Source: an uncultured bacterium (GTDB taxonomy: Bacteria > Bacteroidota > Bacteroidia > Bacteroidales > Muribaculaceae). From it: a stretch of 18,141 bases of DNA. Shown here piece by piece: positions 15,420 to 18,141 of the stretch. The notes beneath the pieces were generated by a model. That model was given only the letters and a program-made list of their open reading frames with translations, had not been told where the DNA came from and did not search any database. Position numbers and translations under genes: made by a program. The first letter of the stretch is position 1; each line of letters starts with the position of its first letter. Location: contig CAMHGU010000016.1 of the NCBI GenBank assembly GCA_946184715.1, positions 1 through 18,141 of the forward strand, read 5' to 3'.

Positions 15420-17837
15420 TTATTCACCTGCGAGTACCATCTCGAGGAGAGACGATACGTCGTTGCCATCGACGCTGTTGTCGCCGTTGATGTCGGCTAC
15501 AGCCTTCTGGGCGTCAGATACGCCACCTGCGAGTACCATCTCGAGGAGGGCCGATACGTCGTTACCATCGATGCTTCCGTCACCGTTGATGTCGCCCTTG
15601 ATAGCGGGAGTGCCTGCGAGGGTAGTAACCTCGATGATGTTGGAAGCCTCGGCTTCTTCGCCTGCGGCATTCTTAGCTACCACGCTGTAGGTGTAGACAG
15701 TTTCGGCCTCGAGGCCTTCCACTGCGCAGCTATTGTCAGCAACCTCTATGGGATAACCCTCGAGGAGCTCAGCCGTAGCACCACCCGATACTACCTGTAC
15801 GTTGTCGAGGTAGAAGCGGTTGTTGGTAGCGGTGCGCGAAGCGAACTTCACCTTCGAAGCGGCGTTGAGGCCGGTGAGGTTGTAAGTGAACGTCTGATAA
15901 GCCTGAGTCAGCTTAGCTGCGGTCTCTTCACCTTCAGTTACGAACTCAATCGTACCTTCGCCTTCGATAGTAACGTCAACATATTTGCCTTCATCCTTAG
16001 AGTTGGCATAGCACTTCATATCGACAGTGAGGACAGCGTCGCCAATCACGCCAAGAGCGGGAGTAGTGGCTTCACCACCTACCGAACCGGTACCGAAGCG
16101 GAGCGAAGCGCCTTCTTCTTCAGCCTCATAGTAAGCCTTCTCACCGAATGCCCAACCCTTTTCGGTAAAGGTAGCGAGAGTAGCATCGGCCTCGTCAAAG
16201 TTTTCAGAGAACGCAACGGTCTCGCCTTCGCCTTCAGTCACCTTGTAAACGTAGAGGTCGTAGGCAGCGGCGTTGCCGGTCCAGTTAGCTACGAACGACG
16301 AAGCGGTGATTTCGGTAGCTTCGGTAGCCTCGGCAGCTTCGGGAAGCTCATAGCCGATAGTGTAGGTAGCGGTAACCTCACCTGAGGTGCCGGCTTCGCT
16401 CACGGCGATAGCGCGCACTACGTAAGCCTCAGCAGCGGGGTTGAGGGTTACATCAGTGGTGTTGCTTTCAACGAGAGTAGCGCCCTCTTCGAGAGGATCG
16501 GTACCATCGAGAGTGTAGCGGAGGCTTGCGCCTTCAGTCTCGGTAGCGATAGTCACCGTCTGAGCGCCGCGGTATTCACCACTTGCGAGCGAGAGAGTAG
16601 GAGTCTTGACAGCCACACCCTGGCCGGCCTTCACAAAGAGTGCGGGCTTGCCATAGCTGTTGAAGTTAGAACCGGCATAGTTACCGAATTGGTTAGAACT
16701 GGTATTGAAGAGAAGCACACGGCCATTGCTGCCATCGATGCGAGTGACGCCTTCGGTGATAGACACTGCCCAAGTGCCATCTTGAGTAGCCGAGAAGTTG
16801 AGGTTGGTGCCCGTTGCGGGGCCGTTCATAAAGTTATCGCCTTCCTTGAAAGTGAAAGCACCGGTGTTGCCACCTACGGTAAAGATGGCGGTAGCATCGG
16901 TGGGAGCTACAGTGCCGTTGATAACGGTAATAGCCACACCTTCGGGGCGAGTGGTGCCGGTGGTGCCGGCGGGGATAGTAAAGCCACCTTCTTCATAAAC
17001 GAAAATCACCTCGTCGCCTTCCTTAAGCTCGGAAGCGTCGGTGAGCTTCACGTATTCGCCGAGAGCTGTGGGGTCAACGATGGTGTATTCACCGGTGACG
17101 GTAGCGCTCACGATTTTGGCAGTAGCCTTGTCGAAGGTGTACACTGCGAGAGTGTGGTTACCGATGCCTTCGATAGCAACCTCTTGCTCGCCACCTGTGA
17201 GGGAACCCATATCAACATCGTCGAGGGTGTAGTAGAGGTCGAACTCGTCAGCCTTGTCCCAGGTCACATTCACATTGAAGTTCTCGGTGAAAGTGCCGCT
17301 TGCGGGGTCGAGCACAGGCACGGGAGCTACCACCACGGGAGTGGGAGTGTCACCGCCTTCGCCATAAGTCACAACGATTGACTTCACATAGAGAGCCTTA
17401 GTAGCAGAGTTGGGCTTTGCCACTCTGACGGTGATAGCACCTGATGCGGAGCCGGTGAAAGTGTAATCAGTAGCGTCCGTCGTTAGGTCCGCTGTTGTAG
17501 CACCATTACATTCAAATACGGTGTTGCCGACCTTAACGGCAGCTGTAGCCGATACACCGCTGGCAGTAGATGCATTAACTACTACGCTCGTGATTGTACC
17601 TTGAATTGCGCTTGTAGTCAGTTCGATATAGCCAACCGCAGCTTTGCCTGTACCATAGTGGATACCTTTAGTGTTGTCGAATGCCGACTCAGAACCATCG
17701 GATGTAACTGTCCAAGCAGCACCATCGTCAGCAGTACCCGAGCCACCGCATTGCGCAGTGAAATTGAGGGTGGAGGTTGCAGCCGAGAGGCTGAGGACAC
17801 TGACTACTGCGAGAAGTGAGAGTAATATTTTTCTCAT
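15420..17837 (-). CDS. Secreted multidomain protein with Fn3, chitobiase-like and C-terminal dockerin domains
   Basis: This 805-residue protein starts with a Sec signal (MRKILLSLLAVVSVLSLSAA, residues 1-20). Next come an N-terminal beta domain (about 21-158) and a CHB_HEX_C-like beta domain (about 171-253, with LYYTLDD). A further beta domain (about 255-405) precedes a second chitobiase-like domain (about 412-494, SLRYTLDGTDP). A fibronectin-III-like domain is split in two (about 500-535 and 695-740) around a jelly-roll-like insert (about 542-685, FSENFDEADATLATFTEKGW). The end (747-804) is a type I dockerin with two calcium loops, DINGDGSIDGND and DINGDNSVDGND. No catalytic domain is recognised, so a binding or scaffold role is most likely. 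The protein is very acidic and rich in Ala, Thr, Glu and Val. Its DNA is visibly less GC-rich than that of its neighbours. Confidence 0.85.
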   Translation of the reverse strand: MRKILLSLLAVVSVLSLSAATSTLNFTAQCGGSGTADDGAAWTVTSDGSESAFDNTKGIHYGTGKAAVGYIELTTSAIQGTITSVVVNASTASGVSATAAVKVGNTVFECNGATTADLTTDATDYTFTGSASGAITVRVAKPNSATKALYVKSIVVTYGEGGDTPTPVVVAPVPVLDPASGTFTENFNVNVTWDKADEFDLYYTLDDVDMGSLTGGEQEVAIEGIGNHTLAVYTFDKATAKIVSATVTGEYTIVDPTALGEYVKLTDASELKEGDEVIFVYEEGGFTIPAGTTGTTRPEGVAITVINGTVAPTDATAIFTVGGNTGAFTFKEGDNFMNGPATGTNLNFSATQDGTWAVSITEGVTRIDGSNGRVLLFNTSSNQFGNYAGSNFNSYGKPALFVKAGQGVAVKTPTLSLASGEYRGAQTVTIATETEGASLRYTLDGTDPLEEGATLVESNTTDVTLNPAAEAYVVRAIAVSEAGTSGEVTATYTIGYELPEAAEATEATEITASSFVANWTGNAAAYDLYVYKVTEGEGETVAFSENFDEADATLATFTEKGWAFGEKAYYEAEEEGASLRFGTGSVGGEATTPALGVIGDAVLTVDMKCYANSKDEGKYVDVTIEGEGTIEFVTEGEETAAKLTQAYQTFTYNLTGLNAASKVKFASRTATNNRFYLDNVQVVSGGATAELLEGYPIEVADNSCAVEGLEAETVYTYSVVAKNAAGEEAEASNIIEVTTLAGTPAIKGDINGDGSIDGNDVSALLEMVLAGGVSDAQKAVADINGDNSVDGNDVSSLLEMVLAGE
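15425..15599. repeat. Duplicated dockerin half-repeat at DNA level
   Basis: A block beginning CACCTGCGAGTACCATCTCG occurs at 15425 and again at 15524, offset by exactly 99 bases (33 codons). The copies stay nearly identical for about 75 bases. They encode the two dockerin EF-hand-like units ending LLEMVLAG. The near-identity of the DNA suggests a recent duplication or gene-conversion event. Confidence 0.8.
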
Positions 17838-17841
17838 TACT

Positions 17842-17855
17842 TTAAACGCGTTTAA
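17842..17855. promoter_or_regulatory. 14-bp perfect palindrome just upstream of the dockerin-gene start
   Basis: TTAAACGCGTTTAA at 17842-17855 equals its own reverse complement and ends 4 bases before the ATG at 17837. It is downstream of the promoter, in the leader. It could be an operator, blocking elongation when bound by a dimeric regulator, or an RNA stem masking the start region. No regulator gene is in the window. Confidence 0.45.
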
Positions 17856-17969
17856 GATTAGATTTAGTTGATTCGTTATTACCCAATTGTTTAGAAAATA
17901 CTTTATCTCATTGCAGGGATAGCTCCGAAGCGTCTATAGCCACCACGGCAGCGCCTACAATAAGCGTAG

Positions 17970-18001
17970 CAAAGATAATAAACCGCCATCAATTATGCAA
18001 A
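17970..18001 (-). promoter_or_regulatory. Bacteroidetes-type promoter for the dockerin gene
   Basis: On the minus strand, TTTG (18001-17998) is followed after 20 bases by TATCTTTG (17977-17970), an excellent -33/-7 match. Transcription should start near 17963, leaving a leader of about 125 nt before the ATG at 17837. That is much longer than the leaders predicted for the other genes here. Confidence 0.7.
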
Positions 18002-18076
18002 TACTGGCTTTATATTTTTCGGTACATTCTTCGGCCTCAACGGTAAGCAGCCGAAAAGGGCGGGGGATTGGAGGGC

Positions 18077-18096
18077 GTTGCAAGTTGCAAGTTGCA
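18077..18096. repeat. GTTGCAA heptamer tandem repeat
   Basis: GTTGCAA occurs at 18077-18083 and 18084-18090, followed by GTTGCA at 18091-18096. A related GTGCAAGATGCAATT closes the window. It is a short microsatellite-like array in noncoding DNA. Confidence 0.8.
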
Positions 18097-18141
18097 GAGG
18101 GGTATTCATTGCGTGGTTGCCGGCCGGTGCAAGATGCAATT

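Larger units (their letters stand above)
17838..18141. other. Right-edge intergenic region (leader and promoter of the dockerin gene, then noncoding)
   Basis: The first about 165 bases hold the leader and promoter of the minus-strand dockerin gene, described separately. Beyond 18001 there is a stem TTCGGC (18030-18035) with GCCGAA (18050-18055), a G-rich patch (18058-18075) and a heptamer repeat at 18077-18096. No convincing coding frame or tRNA is seen. The window ends before the next gene. Confidence 0.6.

Noticed and set aside
16689..17381. 230-codon plus-strand frame opposite the dockerin gene
   Set aside because: The sense strand encodes recognisable signal, Fn3 and dockerin features; this frame is a shadow.
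17904..17992. Short minus-strand frame with a hydrophobic stretch (FIIFATLIVGAAVVAID) in the dockerin-gene leader
   Set aside because: It has no ATG and overlaps a strong promoter element. The hydrophobic run is probably a by-product of T-rich DNA, so I treat the region as an untranslated leader.
18077..18096. Possible CRISPR-like array at the right edge
   Set aside because: The heptamer copies are directly adjacent with no spacers, so it is a simple tandem repeat.

Overview
The window looks like a chromosomal segment of a fairly GC-rich member of the Bacteroidales, plausibly Muribaculaceae-like. This rests on Bacteroidetes-type -7 promoter elements (TAnnTTTG) in front of several genes, no obvious Shine-Dalgarno sequences, a DPP IV-type peptidase, a lipoprotein RND adaptor, a NamZ/DUF1343 protein, a DUF5009-type membrane protein, and a large secreted Fn3/dockerin protein. 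The genus is inference. No tRNA, rRNA, CRISPR array, integrase or transposase is visible.

Layout. (1) 1-1739, minus: the N-terminal part of a dipeptidyl peptidase IV-like S9 peptidase that runs off the left edge before its catalytic serine. (2) A divergent promoter region at about 1740-2003. (3) 2004-7526, plus: a tight three-gene tripartite efflux operon (lipoprotein adaptor, RND permease, TolC-like outer-membrane channel) with gaps of 2 and 7 bases. (4) A 361-base intergenic region with a candidate miniature transcription unit: promoter, 11-codon ORF, and a perfect 11-bp hairpin with a GCGA loop. (5) 7888-15196, plus: four closely spaced genes (gaps 3, 12 and 19 bases) encoding a NamZ-type exo-N-acetylmuramidase, a fused FAD/Fe-S D-2-hydroxyacid (D-lactate-type) dehydrogenase, a NagX/HGSNAT-like membrane acyltransferase and a secreted type I pullulanase. 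(6) A 223-base convergent intergenic region with two strong hairpins. (7) 15420-17837, minus: an 805-residue secreted multidomain protein ending in a type I dockerin. Its upstream region has a good promoter, a leader of about 125 nt and a 14-bp palindrome next to the start codon. (8) A right-edge noncoding stretch with a GTTGCAA heptamer repeat.

How the genes may work together. The adaptor, permease and channel should form one envelope-spanning pump. The first three genes of the second operon suggest salvage of peptidoglycan sugars: NamZ would release MurNAc, cytoplasmic etherase chemistry (MurQ, not in this window) would yield D-lactate, the FAD/Fe-S enzyme could oxidise it, and the NagX-like protein would act on amino sugars at the membrane. 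The pullulanase adds an alpha-glucan activity, so the operon may be a broader glycan-scavenging unit. That pathway reading is inference from gene content. The dockerin protein is the most unusual gene here, because dockerins are best known from clostridial cellulosomes and no cohesin is visible.
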